A stretch of DNA of 64,000 nt. It comes from Mucilaginibacter sp. (GTDB taxonomy: Bacteria; Bacteroidota; Bacteroidia; Sphingobacteriales; Sphingobacteriaceae). Position 1 is the first letter of the stretch, and each line of letters opens with the position of its first letter. The notes beneath the pieces were generated by a model. That model was not told the DNA's origin and searched no databases. It worked only from the letters and a program-made list of their open reading frames with translations. The position numbers and the translations under genes were made by a program. Of the stretch, positions 16,674-25,382 are shown piece after piece. The stretch covers positions 1 to 64,000 of the forward strand of contig JAQBOM010000028.1 in the NCBI GenBank assembly GCA_028288025.1, in the 5' to 3' direction.

Positions 16674-18071
16674 TTATTTCAATCCGCCTATCATATCTTC
16701 GGGGCGCACCCATCGGTCAAACTGCTCATTGGTCAGTAAGCCCAGCTCGGTAGCGGCCTCGCGTAATGATTTATTTTCCTTTAGTGCTTTTTTTGCGATT
16801 TTGGCAGCGTTCTCATAACCGATGTGCGGGTTTAACGCAGTAACCAGCATCAGCGAATTTTCGAGATGCTTTTTAATGCCGTCGTAGTTTGGTTCGATGC
16901 CAACAGCGCAATGGTCATTAAGGGATGTGCAGGCATCGCCAATTAGCCGGGCAGATTGTAAAAAGTTAGCGGCCATTAACGGTTTAAATACGTTGAGCTC
17001 GTAGTGGCCGTTTGAGCCGGCTATCGAAATGGCTACATCGTTACCCATTACCTGTGCCGCAACCATGGTTACCGCCTCGTTTTGGGTAGGATTGACCTTG
17101 CCGGGCATTATAGATGAACCAGGCTCGTTATCGGGAATATGTATCTCGCCGATACCAGAGCGCGGGCCGGAAGCCAGCATGCGGATGTCGTTCGCAATTT
17201 TCATTAAGGACACGGCGATCTGCTTTAACGCGCCATGTGTTTCCACGATAGCATCGTGTGCGGCCAGTGCTTCAAACTTGTTTTCGGCTGTGCGGAATGG
17301 CAGGTGGGTGAACTTGGCGATATAGTTGGCCACCATAACATCATAACCTTTTGGTGTATTGATGCCGGTACCTACGGCGGTGCCGCCCAGTGCCAGTTCG
17401 GCAAGATGGTCGAGCGTGTTTCGTAATGCACGCAAGCCATGATCCAATTGCGACACATAGCCTGAAAATTCCTGCCCGAGGGTAAGCGGGGTGGCATCCA
17501 TCAGGTGGGTACGCCCAATCTTAACCACGCTTTTAAAAGCTTCCGACTTTTTTTTAAGGGTATTACGCAACTTTTCAACTCCCGGTATGGTTACATCGAT
17601 CAGCATTTTATAGGCCGCGATGTGCATAGCCGTTGGGTAGGTATCGTTTGACGACTGCGATTTATTGACATCGTCATTCGCATGAATAAATGTTTTGCCT
17701 TCGCCCAGTTTGTGACCCTCCAGTACGTGGGCACGGTTAGCGATCACCTCGTTCACGTTCATATTTGATTGCGTGCCCGAACCGGTTTGCCATATCACGA
17801 GCGGAAACTCGCTATCCAGTTTGCCCTGCAATATTTCGTCACATACCTGCGCGATGAGGTTACGCTTTTCGAGCGCCAAAACGCCAAGGTCCATATTGGT
17901 ATAGGCGGCCGCTTTTTTAAGATAAGCAAATGCGTATATAATCTCCTTCGGCATAGACGCCTCGGGCCCTATTTTAAAGTTATTACGCGAACGCTCAGTT
18001 TGTGCTCCCCAGTATTTATCGGCAGGTACTTGTACCTCGCCCATGGTATCGTGTTCCGTTCTGAAACTCAT
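16674..18071 (-). CDS. fumC: Fumarate hydratase, class II
   Basis: This TCA-cycle enzyme interconverts fumarate and malate. The 465 residues start at [20 protein letters not shown]; the eight-codon upstream extension is rejected because this is the family N-terminus. Signature [15 protein letters not shown], plus [37 protein letters not shown] and [10 protein letters not shown], are all intact. Homotetrameric and iron-free by family. A lipoprotein and a secreted nuclease follow on the same strand. Confidence 0.97.
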   Translation of the reverse strand: MSFRTEHDTMGEVQVPADKYWGAQTERSRNNFKIGPEASMPKEIIYAFAYLKKAAAYTNMDLGVLALEKRNLIAQVCDEILQGKLDSEFPLVIWQTGSGTQSNMNVNEVIANRAHVLEGHKLGEGKTFIHANDDVNKSQSSNDTYPTAMHIAAYKMLIDVTIPGVEKLRNTLKKKSEAFKSVVKIGRTHLMDATPLTLGQEFSGYVSQLDHGLRALRNTLDHLAELALGGTAVGTGINTPKGYDVMVANYIAKFTHLPFRTAENKFEALAAHDAIVETHGALKQIAVSLMKIANDIRMLASGPRSGIGEIHIPDNEPGSSIMPGKVNPTQNEAVTMVAAQVMGNDVAISIAGSNGHYELNVFKPLMAANFLQSARLIGDACTSLNDHCAVGIEPNYDGIKKHLENSLMLVTALNPHIGYENAAKIAKKALKENKSLREAATELGLLTNEQFDRWVRPEDMIGGLK

Positions 18072-18110
18072 GGAATATATGTTTTGCAGGGGCAAAGGTA
18101 GGGGTTTGAT

Positions 18111-18144
18111 TTCGGAATTCGGAATTTCGATTTCGGATTTGGAG
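18111..18144. repeat. TTCGGAA heptamer tract
   Basis: Tandem 7-nt words TTCGGAA, TTCGGAA and shorter variants lie in the gap between fumC and the TPR gene. No complementary arm is nearby. Confidence 0.6.
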
Positions 18145-18168
18145 AATTAAACCATTCGCAGTCAAAGG

Positions 18169-19191
18169 TTAATTAACCGACCTCTCCGTCGCCCTAATCC
18201 ACATATACAAATCATTCATATACTGCGGATGGTCCGCTATCCATGCTGCGTTATCAGGAGTACCTGCATTTATGGAGCGCGTAAAAGCCGGCATATTATT
18301 ACTCTGCGCAAGCTTATAAAAGTAATCCGCATAAAATTTATCGAAAAAACCTTTATCAGTTTTCTTTTGAGATAGCTCACCCGTAATTGTAAAGATGCTT
18401 TTCAACTCATATTCCAGCAGGTCGACTCCCGTTAGTTTTTTTTGCTGACCGGATATCACACTCATCGAGATGCCTAAATTTTGCGACGTTGTTTCGGTGT
18501 TGTCCTTTGGGGAAAGCGTTATGGTTGTGCCGCCATTAGAATTTTTCAGCACGCCGCCCTGTAGTATATGCTGTATGTTGTTATAGGCCTCGGTTGAGCG
18601 CACTGTATTCGGCTCCAGCAAAATAAAGCTGCAAAAACCCAGCAATGCCGGCACCCGCTTGTTTTGATGAAAATTAACCAGGGCATACATCCGCTGGCTG
18701 CTGGCATGTTTTGGATCGAGCTTTATGGCTTCGATAGCGCATTTCTCAGCCTCGGCGTATTGTTTATACCTGGAGTACACAATACCCAGGTTATAATAAA
18801 GCCGCTGGTAGCCCGGGTTGGCTTTGATACCGGCGTTGTATGCCTCAATGGCTTTATCCTTTTGGTTGTCCTTATCATAAATGGTGCCCAAGAGATCGTA
18901 AGCCCCGGCCGTTAAGGAAGTATTGGCGGCAATTACTTTCTTGAGGTATGGAATGCCGTCAGTTCCTTTTCCTGAAATAAAAAGTGTGTAAGCCAATTCA
19001 AAATCGGCATAAATATTTCCCGGGTCCATCTTTAAGGCCTGGTTGTATTTTTCAATAGCTTCGGCGTATTTACCCTGGTCGTTGAGCTGTACTCCCTCTC
19101 TTACCAATGCCTTTGCATCTTCATTATTTTGCGCGAACGCCGTATTGCAAACAAATATCAAAATGGTGGCAAGAATTTTGATTGTTTTCAT
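18169..19191 (-). CDS. Secreted tetratricopeptide-repeat protein
   Basis: The 340 residues have a signal peptide (MKTIKILATILIFVCNTAFA). Four to five TPR units follow from about residue 25 to 180, for example LNDQGKYAEAIEKYNQALKM, AYDLLGTIYDKDNQKDKAI and LYYNLGIVYSRYKQYAEAE. After them comes a C-terminal domain with no recognisable family (YELKSIFTITGELSQKK, FYADYFYKLAQSN). TPRs mediate protein-protein contacts. The partner is unknown. It is divergent from the serine hydrolase gene. Confidence 0.85.
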   Translation of the reverse strand: MKTIKILATILIFVCNTAFAQNNEDAKALVREGVQLNDQGKYAEAIEKYNQALKMDPGNIYADFELAYTLFISGKGTDGIPYLKKVIAANTSLTAGAYDLLGTIYDKDNQKDKAIEAYNAGIKANPGYQRLYYNLGIVYSRYKQYAEAEKCAIEAIKLDPKHASSQRMYALVNFHQNKRVPALLGFCSFILLEPNTVRSTEAYNNIQHILQGGVLKNSNGGTTITLSPKDNTETTSQNLGISMSVISGQQKKLTGVDLLEYELKSIFTITGELSQKKTDKGFFDKFYADYFYKLAQSNNMPAFTRSINAGTPDNAAWIADHPQYMNDLYMWIRATERSVN

Positions 19192-19300
19192 ACCTAAACA
19201 TACAAATGTTATTCACAAAGACGAAAAATTTAAACATTCCGTTATACCTGAAGTTTAATTTCCCCATTTTCGCCTTTTGTTAACCTGTGATAATTTGCCC

Positions 19301-20509
19301 ATGAGATTTGTGTATAAAACTGTATTAACACTTGTTGCCAACCTGGTTTTCTTAGCTTCCTGCTCTTCCAAACATGCCGATCATAACGACCCGCCAGCTC
19401 CGCCAACCCCCTTCAACACCAAAGCTTTATTGGCTTACAACCCTAAAGATGCCGATAAAAGGATAGATGCCTTTATCCAGCAGCTGCATAAAACGCGGGC
19501 ATTTAACGGCAACGTGCTGGTGGCCAAACACGGCAAGATCATTTATGAAAAAGCATTGGGCTGGGCTGATCACCTACGCCGCGACAGCCTGAAGATCAGT
19601 TCGCAATTTGAACTGGCATCGGTTAGCAAAACCATGACCTCGACCGCGATATTGATGCTGATGGAGCGGGGGAAACTGAAACTGGACCAAAATGTAAAGG
19701 AATTTTTCCCTGATTTTCCGTATGATGGTATTACCATCCGCCTGTTGCTTACGCACCGTTCGGGGCTGATGAATTATGTATATTTTACGGACGACCTGTA
19801 CCGCGCCCAACACTGGAACCAGCGCAAGGGTATTTCAAATATCGAGGAAATGGCTCTTATAGCCAAATATAAACCGCATCCATTCAACAAGCCTGATAAG
19901 CGTTTCCTGTATAATAATTCGAACTTTATGGTGCTTGGCTCCATTATTGAAAAGGTAACCGGGCAATCGTATGCCGATTTTATGAAACAAAACGTGTTTA
20001 AACCGGCAGGTATGGAACACACGGCGGTTTATTCCAAAGCGGTGTATGATAAGATACCGGTTGACGTGGTGGGTCACGATAGGGGCCAGTGGCGCTATTC
20101 GGTAGCACAAAACTTCCTCGACGGGCCGGTTGGCGATAAGGGTGTTTACAGTACCGTTGGCGACCTATATTTATTCGACCGGGCCTTGCGGGCAGGGAGG
20201 CTGTTAAAGCAAGCCACCATGGATTCGGCCTATGTTCCGCGCAACCCGGTAATTCATGGGCATTTTAGCTATGGTTACGGCTGGCGAATTTTTGAAGCGC
20301 CGGGTCAGCAGGTGATCTATCATACCGGCTGGTGGCACGGTTTCAGGCATATTTATTTGCGGGACATAAAGGACGATATCACCATTGTCATGCTCTCGAA
20401 CCTATCAAACGGCAGCTTGCTCAAGCTGGACGAACTGTTTAAAATAACCGGAATGCCTATTGTACGCAAAAGCGCCTATAAGGGCAATGGGGATACGAGT
20501 GAGGATTAA
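19301..20509 (+). CDS. Serine hydrolase lipoprotein of the beta-lactamase/class C PBP fold
   Basis: The 402 residues start at MRFVYKTV; the track of eight upstream codons adds nothing to the signal. Lipobox LASC puts the lipidated Cys at 21. Active-site SxxK is S107-V-S-K110 in LASVSKTMTS, the second motif is Tyr-x-Asn in FLYNNSNFMVLG, and the third is HTGWWHGF replacing KTG. A true beta-lactamase is unlikely; D-alanyl or ester hydrolase activity fits better. The substrate is unknown. It is transcribed divergently from the TPR gene. Confidence 0.88.
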   Translation: MRFVYKTVLTLVANLVFLASCSSKHADHNDPPAPPTPFNTKALLAYNPKDADKRIDAFIQQLHKTRAFNGNVLVAKHGKIIYEKALGWADHLRRDSLKISSQFELASVSKTMTSTAILMLMERGKLKLDQNVKEFFPDFPYDGITIRLLLTHRSGLMNYVYFTDDLYRAQHWNQRKGISNIEEMALIAKYKPHPFNKPDKRFLYNNSNFMVLGSIIEKVTGQSYADFMKQNVFKPAGMEHTAVYSKAVYDKIPVDVVGHDRGQWRYSVAQNFLDGPVGDKGVYSTVGDLYLFDRALRAGRLLKQATMDSAYVPRNPVIHGHFSYGYGWRIFEAPGQQVIYHTGWWHGFRHIYLRDIKDDITIVMLSNLSNGSLLKLDELFKITGMPIVRKSAYKGNGDTSED

Positions 20510-20510
20510 T

Positions 20511-20643
20511 TGGTTGATTTAGGTTGATTGTGTGAGTGGTTGATTGGGTTTTGTTTTGATAACAATCAAACAGTTTGCGCTTTAATTTGTAGAATTATCG
20601 ACAGGTGTAACCATTCACTCAATCAACCCAATCAACAACTTAA
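20511..20643. repeat. TTGATTG-word hairpin, copy 3
   Basis: Left arm 20511-20553 (TGGTTGATTTAGGTTGATTG and TGGTTGATTGGGTTTTG) and right arm 20609-20643 (CACTCAATCAACCCAATCAA) are complementary. It fills the gap before the YbaB gene. Confidence 0.7.
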
Positions 20644-20654
20644 CTAATACACAC

Positions 20655-20954
20655 ATGTTCGATAAATTAATGCAGGCCCAGCAAAAAGCGGGCGAAGTAA
20701 AGAAACGGCTGGAGGGTATAACGGTTTCCGGATCGGCGGAGGGCGGTAAAATTACTGTTACAGCCAATGGCAACAAAGAGATCCAGTCGGTTATGATAGA
20801 CGACGATTTTTTTAAAGATGCCGATAAAGACCAGGTAGAAGAACTGCTGGTTATTGCCATAAATAAGGCTATGGAACAGGCTGATAATGTGAGCCAAAGC
20901 GAAATGGCTACCATGACCAAAGAAATGTTTGGCGGTCTGAGCAACCTCTTTTGA
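20655..20954 (+). CDS. Nucleoid-associated protein, YbaB/EbfC family
   Basis: This 99-residue DNA-binding protein of the YbaB/EbfC family forms a tweezer-like dimer. It begins MFDKLMQAQQKAGEVKKRLEG and has the family blocks VSGSAEGGKITVTANGNKEI and VEELLVIAINKAMEQADN. Usually it lies beside dnaX/recR; neither is visible here. It stands between two repeat-filled gaps and so is probably monocistronic. Confidence 0.93.
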   Translation: MFDKLMQAQQKAGEVKKRLEGITVSGSAEGGKITVTANGNKEIQSVMIDDDFFKDADKDQVEELLVIAINKAMEQADNVSQSEMATMTKEMFGGLSNLF

Positions 20955-20958
20955 TTTG

Positions 20959-21076
20959 TTTGAATATTGAACATCGAACATCGAATTTTGATGATGAAGC
21001 GATAAGTGTGAAATAGTTTTTTGACATTTCGGTGTTGGACGTTGGATATTCATTATTCGATATTCGCAAATAAACA
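20959..21076. repeat. AACATCG-word inverted repeat
   Basis: Left arm 20960-20985 has tandem ACATCGA words; right arm 21028-21053 is its imperfect reverse complement (about 19 of 25 positions). It fills the gap between the YbaB and UPF0173 genes. Confidence 0.6.
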
Positions 21077-21084
21077 TCATCTAT

Positions 21085-21762
21085 ATGAAAGCTACCTATT
21101 ACGGACAATCGACATTTGAGATTGAAACCGGCGGAAAGAAATTATTATTTGACCCTTTTATTTCGCCGAACCCGATGGCCAAGGCTATCGACATCAATAG
21201 TTTAAAACCCGATTATATCCTGGTATCACACGGCCATGGCGACCACGTTGCTGATTTGCTGGCCATTCAAAAAAACAGCGGCGCGGTGATCATCTGTATT
21301 GCCGAGATAGCGGGCTGGCTTGAGAAACAGGGCGTTAAAAATGCACATGGGATGAACATCGGCGGCGGTTTTGACTTTGACTTCGGCCGCGTGAAGATGG
21401 TAAATGCCGTGCATTCAAGCACTATGCCCGACGGTTCGGCGGGGGGAAACCCGGCGGGCTTTTTAATAAAGGCCGAAGGGAAAAGCATTTATTATGCCGG
21501 GGATACAGCCTTAACCTACGATATGAAACTGCTGGCCGATGAAAAACTGGATTGGGCGTTTTTGCCTATCGGCGACAATTATACCATGGGCGCCGATGAT
21601 GCCGTTAAAGCATGCGATTTTATCAACTGCAAAAACGTGATCGGTATGCATTATGATACCTTCCCGGTGATAAAGATCGATAAGGCCGAAGTAAAACAAA
21701 AGTTTATAATGGCCCAGCTGAATTTGAAGCTGCCTGAAATAGGCGAGAGCCTGTCGCTTTAA
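21085..21762 (+). CDS. UPF0173 metal-dependent hydrolase (metallo-beta-lactamase fold)
   Basis: The 225 residues begin MKATYYGQSTFEIETGGKKL. The metal-binding HxHxDH is SHGHGDHVADL (about residues 49-58). NAVHSSTMPDGS, IYYAGDTALTYDM and NVIGMHYDTFPVI supply the other ligands, as in UlaG/YtkL-like proteins. The natural substrate of the family is not settled. It ends at a strong bidirectional terminator. Confidence 0.92.
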   Translation: MKATYYGQSTFEIETGGKKLLFDPFISPNPMAKAIDINSLKPDYILVSHGHGDHVADLLAIQKNSGAVIICIAEIAGWLEKQGVKNAHGMNIGGGFDFDFGRVKMVNAVHSSTMPDGSAGGNPAGFLIKAEGKSIYYAGDTALTYDMKLLADEKLDWAFLPIGDNYTMGADDAVKACDFINCKNVIGMHYDTFPVIKIDKAEVKQKFIMAQLNLKLPEIGESLSL

Positions 21763-21797
21763 AAAAACGCCCCGGCATTTGCCAGGGCGTTTTTTAA
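21761..21797. terminator. Bidirectional intrinsic terminator
   Basis: A run of seven A, a GC-rich stem (ACGCCCC-GGC / GCC-AGGGCGT) with an ATTT loop, then six T. It serves the UPF0173 gene on plus and the small basic protein gene on minus, which end here convergently. Confidence 0.9.
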
Positions 21798-21799
21798 CT

Positions 21800-21988
21800 C
21801 TAACGTGTGGCTCCTTTCCTTGTCGTCATCGTATCTCTTTTCCTTGTTGTATCCCGTTTTGTGGGCCTTGTCCGCTTCTTCTTGGTCGTATCCTGTTGAA
21901 CAGCTGCTTTAACTACCGGAGCCCCATAAGCATAAATGCTTCCGAAACCGATCGCCGCTAAGGCAATCAAACAAATTGTTTTTTTCAT
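21800..21988 (-). CDS. Small secreted basic protein, paralogue 1 (62 aa)
   Basis: The start is placed at MKKTICLIALAAIGFGSIYA, a signal peptide; the 24 upstream codons of the longest frame are AT-rich leader. After cleavage, about 35 residues are dominated by Lys, Arg and Thr, with recurring DTTKKKR, KRDTT and RKRDTM units. It closely resembles the next small gene in its N-terminus. No function is known. A secreted cation-rich peptide interacting with surface polymer or nucleic acid is only a guess. Confidence 0.75.
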   Translation of the reverse strand: MKKTICLIALAAIGFGSIYAYGAPVVKAAVQQDTTKKKRTRPTKRDTTRKRDTMTTRKGATR

Positions 21989-22127
21989 AATTGCAGAATT
22001 TGATGTTAATAAAATTAATTTTAGATTAATATTTAAAATCTCAACTTCTGCAATATTCATTTTGTTTTAGAAATATTAAAATAGGTAAATATGGATTTTG
22101 TCCCGAGCAGCAACGGAATAATATTAA

Positions 22128-22158
22128 AAAAAACACCCGCCGGAGCGGGTGTTTTTTG
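22128..22158 (-). terminator. Intrinsic terminator after small secreted paralogue 2
   Basis: Stem ACACCCGC / GCGGGTGT with CGGA loop at 22134-22153. On the minus strand it is followed by eight U. It ends the 22169-22354 gene. Confidence 0.9.
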
Positions 22159-22168
22159 AGTGCCGATA

Positions 22169-22354
22169 CTAGTATTTTTTGGCGGTATCTTTTATTTTAG
22201 TTTTGATCTTGGTGGTCGGCGTTTTTGCTTTTTGCTTTAAATTACCGTGCTTCATTTTGGTTTTTACCTTAACGGTGTCTGTTTGCAACGTAGATGCCGA
22301 AACAGTACCGATAGCGATTGCGGCAAGGGCAATCATACAAATTACTTTTTTCAT
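22169..22354 (-). CDS. Small secreted basic protein, paralogue 2 (61 aa)
   Basis: It starts MKKVICMIALAAIAIGTVSA, nearly the same signal peptide as paralogue 1. The mature part is Lys/Thr-rich with repeated VKTKMK, TTKIKTKIK and DTAKKY. The two genes are head-to-tail on the minus strand, each with its own terminator, which suggests a recent duplication with divergence of the mature part. No known family recognised. Confidence 0.75.
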   Translation of the reverse strand: MKKVICMIALAAIAIGTVSASTLQTDTVKVKTKMKHGNLKQKAKTPTTKIKTKIKDTAKKY

Positions 22355-22442
22355 AATTAACAAATTTTAGTTTTTAGTTTATAATTAGATATAAACAAAC
22401 TATTTTAAAATTGTTTTTATTTATGAAAATTCACTGGGAGAA

Positions 22443-22522
22443 AGACTTACGAAGTTTAACTCGTAGCGATTTATTTTTAAAGGCCTCGTTGAGGGCTCCG
22501 CCGTTAAAAACTTCGTAAGTCT
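22443..22522. repeat. 80-nt palindromic element downstream of glgC
   Basis: AGACTTACGAAGTTT (22443-22457) is perfectly complementary to AAACTTCGTAAGTCT (22508-22522), with an inner GC-rich region that can also pair partly. No U-tract follows, so it looks like a dispersed repeat or mRNA-end hairpin rather than a simple terminator. Confidence 0.75.
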
Positions 22523-22536
22523 GTTGAGTGTTATTT

Positions 22537-23799
22537 TTAAATAATTGTCCCGCTTGGTATAACCGCGCGTTTTTTGATGATGACAATACCATCCTGTACG
22601 GTGTAGGTACCATAGTCACCATCTTCCAGCTTTTCACCGCAGTTTATCTGCACGTCATCACCTATGTAGGTATTTTTATCGATAATGGCATTTTTGATAT
22701 GGCACCTGTCGCCAATACCCATAATTGGTGATTTGCTGAGGTGCGATTCCTGTATCTGCGCCAGTGTTTGATAATTATCCGACCCCATAACATAACAGTT
22801 TTCGATAATGGTGCCAAAACCTACGCGGGTGCGAATGCCGATAATCGACCGGCTGATGTGGCTGGCGTTAATGATACAGCCATCGGCAATGATGGCCTTG
22901 TCAACCTGTGTACCCGACATTTTTGAAGGCGGCAGCATACGCGCCCGGGTATAAATAAAGTTTTCGTCGAACAGGTTAAACTGCGGAATGTCGTCGGTTA
23001 AGCCAAGGTTGGCTTCAAAAAATGAAGGAATGGTTCCGATATCTGTCCAATAGCCCTCATACTGGTAGCTAACCACCTTGTGTTCGGTGATGGACTGCGG
23101 TATTATTTCCTTACCGAAGTCGGTGCGTTCATTTCCAAGCAACAGCTCATATAGTAGCTTTCGGTTGAAGATATAAATACCCATCGAAGCCAGGTAAATA
23201 CGGCCCTCGGCCTTCATTTGCGGACTTACATCCGATACCCAATTTTCAAAACCGCTTTTTGGCTTTTCAACAAACGAGGTAATAGTACCATCGTTATCGG
23301 TTTTTAATATCCCGAAACCAGGTACGTCGTTCACATGTACCGGGATAGTGGCAATAGATATTTCGGCATTCTTTCTAATATGATCTTCGATCATCGACTC
23401 GAAATCCATTTGGTAAAGCTGGTCGCCCGAAAGGATGAGCACATACTCAAACTCATGTACCGCCAGGTGGTGCAGGCTTTGCCTTACCGCGTCGGCAGTT
23501 CCCTGGAACCATGCAACGCTCGACGGCGTTTGCTCGGCCGCCAGTATATCCACAAAGGCCTCGCTGAAACTACTGAAATGATAGGTGTTTTTTATGTGCT
23601 TGTTGAGCGACGCCGAGTTAAATTGCGTAAGCACATATATCCGGTCGATACCCGAGTGCAGGCAATTTGAGATAGGAATATCAACCAGCCGGTATTTACC
23701 TGCTATAGGTACGGCGGGTTTTGAGCGTGTTGCGGTTAAAGGAGATAACCGGCTTCCCTGGCCGCCGCCAAGTACGATGCAAATTACTTTTGAGGTCAT
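22537..23799 (-). CDS. glgC: Glucose-1-phosphate adenylyltransferase
   Basis: It makes ADP-glucose from glucose-1-phosphate and ATP, the committed step of glycogen synthesis. The 420 residues have the nucleotidyltransferase start VICIVLGGGQGSRLSPLTATRSKPAVPI, the ILSGDQLYQMD metal site and SFVEKPKSG substrate loop, then a left-handed beta-helix domain (about 300-420: GFGTIIENCYVMGSD, TYIGDDVQINCGE). Its start overlaps the end of glgA by 4 nt (23796-23799), so the two are translationally coupled. Confidence 0.96.
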   Translation of the reverse strand: MTSKVICIVLGGGQGSRLSPLTATRSKPAVPIAGKYRLVDIPISNCLHSGIDRIYVLTQFNSASLNKHIKNTYHFSSFSEAFVDILAAEQTPSSVAWFQGTADAVRQSLHHLAVHEFEYVLILSGDQLYQMDFESMIEDHIRKNAEISIATIPVHVNDVPGFGILKTDNDGTITSFVEKPKSGFENWVSDVSPQMKAEGRIYLASMGIYIFNRKLLYELLLGNERTDFGKEIIPQSITEHKVVSYQYEGYWTDIGTIPSFFEANLGLTDDIPQFNLFDENFIYTRARMLPPSKMSGTQVDKAIIADGCIINASHISRSIIGIRTRVGFGTIIENCYVMGSDNYQTLAQIQESHLSKSPIMGIGDRCHIKNAIIDKNTYIGDDVQINCGEKLEDGDYGTYTVQDGIVIIKKRAVIPSGTII

Positions 23800-25220
23800 A
23801 TTACAGGGTTTAAACTTTTATAAAGATCAATATACTCTTTGGCCGAACGGTCCCACGAAAAATTGAGCGACATCATAAACTTACGCAAAGTTTGCAGGTG
23901 TTTGGTATTACTATAAAGGACTACTGCACGGCTAATGGCATGGCAAATATCCTCCACATTGGCGTGGTTGAACCTGATGCCGTAGCCGCCTTCTTCACCA
24001 AAATCAATTACCGAATCTTTGAGGCCGCCTGTGCTTCTCACAATAGGCAGCGTTCCATACCGCATGGCGTACATTTGGTTTAACCCGCAAGGCTCAACCC
24101 GCGACGGCATCAGCAGGAAATCCGACCCGGCGTAAACTAAATGCGCCAGCACCTCGTCATAGCCTATAAAAACAGCGCAGCTTTCGGGATAGAATGCTTT
24201 TAAGTCAAGCAGCTCCTTTTCGGTTTCCTTATCACCCGTGCCCAGTACCAAAAAATTAAATCCGCCGGGATGTTCGTTAAAACTTTCTTCCATGGCGGTG
24301 GCCAGCAGGTCGGCGCCTTTTTCAACTACCAGCCGGCCTATGAATGAAATAAGCGGCTTATCAGGCGACAGATCAAACCGCGCGCATAAAGCAGCTTTAT
24401 TGGCTTGCTTGCCTTTGGTGATTTGTGTTTTGAATATCTTATTGGCGAGCATCGGGTCGGTAGCCGGGTTCCAGATATCGGTGTCAATCCCGTTAAGGAT
24501 ACCTACGCCTTTTGCATGCTCCAGGTAAAATAAAAACTCAAGGCCGTTCGACTGGATGGTAAGCTCATGCAGGTAAGTAGGCGAAACGGTGGTATAGCGC
24601 CAGCAGCATTTTACGGCGCTTGCCAGCGGGTTGATGCCGCCAGCCCAATCGAGCAGGCCGGTTTGTGTAAGGTCGATCTCCGGCAGGTATGAGAGCCTGT
24701 CCCAGCCAAACGCGCCGTGGTACTGCCCATTATGAATGGTGAAAACGGTAGCCGTATTGGCCAGCCGGGTGTAAAGTCGTGAGTGGTATAGTAAAAACGG
24801 TACCAGGCCCGAATGATGATCATGGCAATGGATCAGGTCGGGCGATTGCTGCGAATAGTTTATCCAATCTAAAAAAGCTAACTGAAAAGCAATGAATTGT
24901 TCGGTTTCATCCGGGTAGCTGTAAATTTCTTCGCGGTCGAGCAGCCCGGGTATCTTAACCAGGAACAACTCAAAACCAAGCTTATCGGTGGTTTCCTTTA
25001 ATATCTCAAAATACAGCCTGCGGATGCCAAGCAGGGTCGACCCCCTGAAAACGGTTTCAAACTCATTTTCCTGCGTAAATTTACGGTCGTAAAACGGCAT
25101 AACCACAGCTGCCTGCAACCCTGCCAAATTTTGATATTTGGGCAGCGCGCCAACGACATCTGCCAGCCCGCCCACTTTTGCTACTGGATAACACTCGGCA
25201 CTCAGATGAAAAATTTTCAT
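23796..25220 (-). CDS. glgA: Glycogen synthase (ADP-glucose-dependent)
   Basis: This GT5 glycosyltransferase extends alpha-1,4-glucan. The 474 residues start MKIFHLSAECYPVAKVGGLADVVG (the KVGGL ADP-glucose loop). HCHDHHSGLVPF, FTIHNGQYHGAFGWD and NGIDTDIWNP lie in the N-half, and the C-terminal GT-B domain holds ISFIGRLVVEKGADLLATA and PSRVEPCGLNQMYAMRYGTLPIV. It is first in a two-gene operon with glgC. A second gene at 39000-39824 carries only the N-terminal half of this fold. Confidence 0.96.
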   Translation of the reverse strand: MKIFHLSAECYPVAKVGGLADVVGALPKYQNLAGLQAAVVMPFYDRKFTQENEFETVFRGSTLLGIRRLYFEILKETTDKLGFELFLVKIPGLLDREEIYSYPDETEQFIAFQLAFLDWINYSQQSPDLIHCHDHHSGLVPFLLYHSRLYTRLANTATVFTIHNGQYHGAFGWDRLSYLPEIDLTQTGLLDWAGGINPLASAVKCCWRYTTVSPTYLHELTIQSNGLEFLFYLEHAKGVGILNGIDTDIWNPATDPMLANKIFKTQITKGKQANKAALCARFDLSPDKPLISFIGRLVVEKGADLLATAMEESFNEHPGGFNFLVLGTGDKETEKELLDLKAFYPESCAVFIGYDEVLAHLVYAGSDFLLMPSRVEPCGLNQMYAMRYGTLPIVRSTGGLKDSVIDFGEEGGYGIRFNHANVEDICHAISRAVVLYSNTKHLQTLRKFMMSLNFSWDRSAKEYIDLYKSLNPVI

Positions 25221-25314
25221 TTAGGTTTATGAAAGGATTAAGGTACTAAACATTTAGCTAAATGAACAAACACATTATTTGAAAAATGTGTTGGGAATAG
25301 TAAAATAATTTAAT

Positions 25315-25350
25315 AAAAAATGCCGATAGGTTACTATATCGGCATTTTTA
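25315..25350. terminator. Bidirectional intrinsic terminator
   Basis: TGCCGATA (25321-25328) and TATCGGCA (25337-25344), flanked by six A on the left and T-rich sequence on the right. On the minus strand it closes the M28 peptidase gene. Confidence 0.85.
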
Positions 25351-25382
25351 CTATTCAGCGTGTAATTCGCGGTTAGCTTTTT

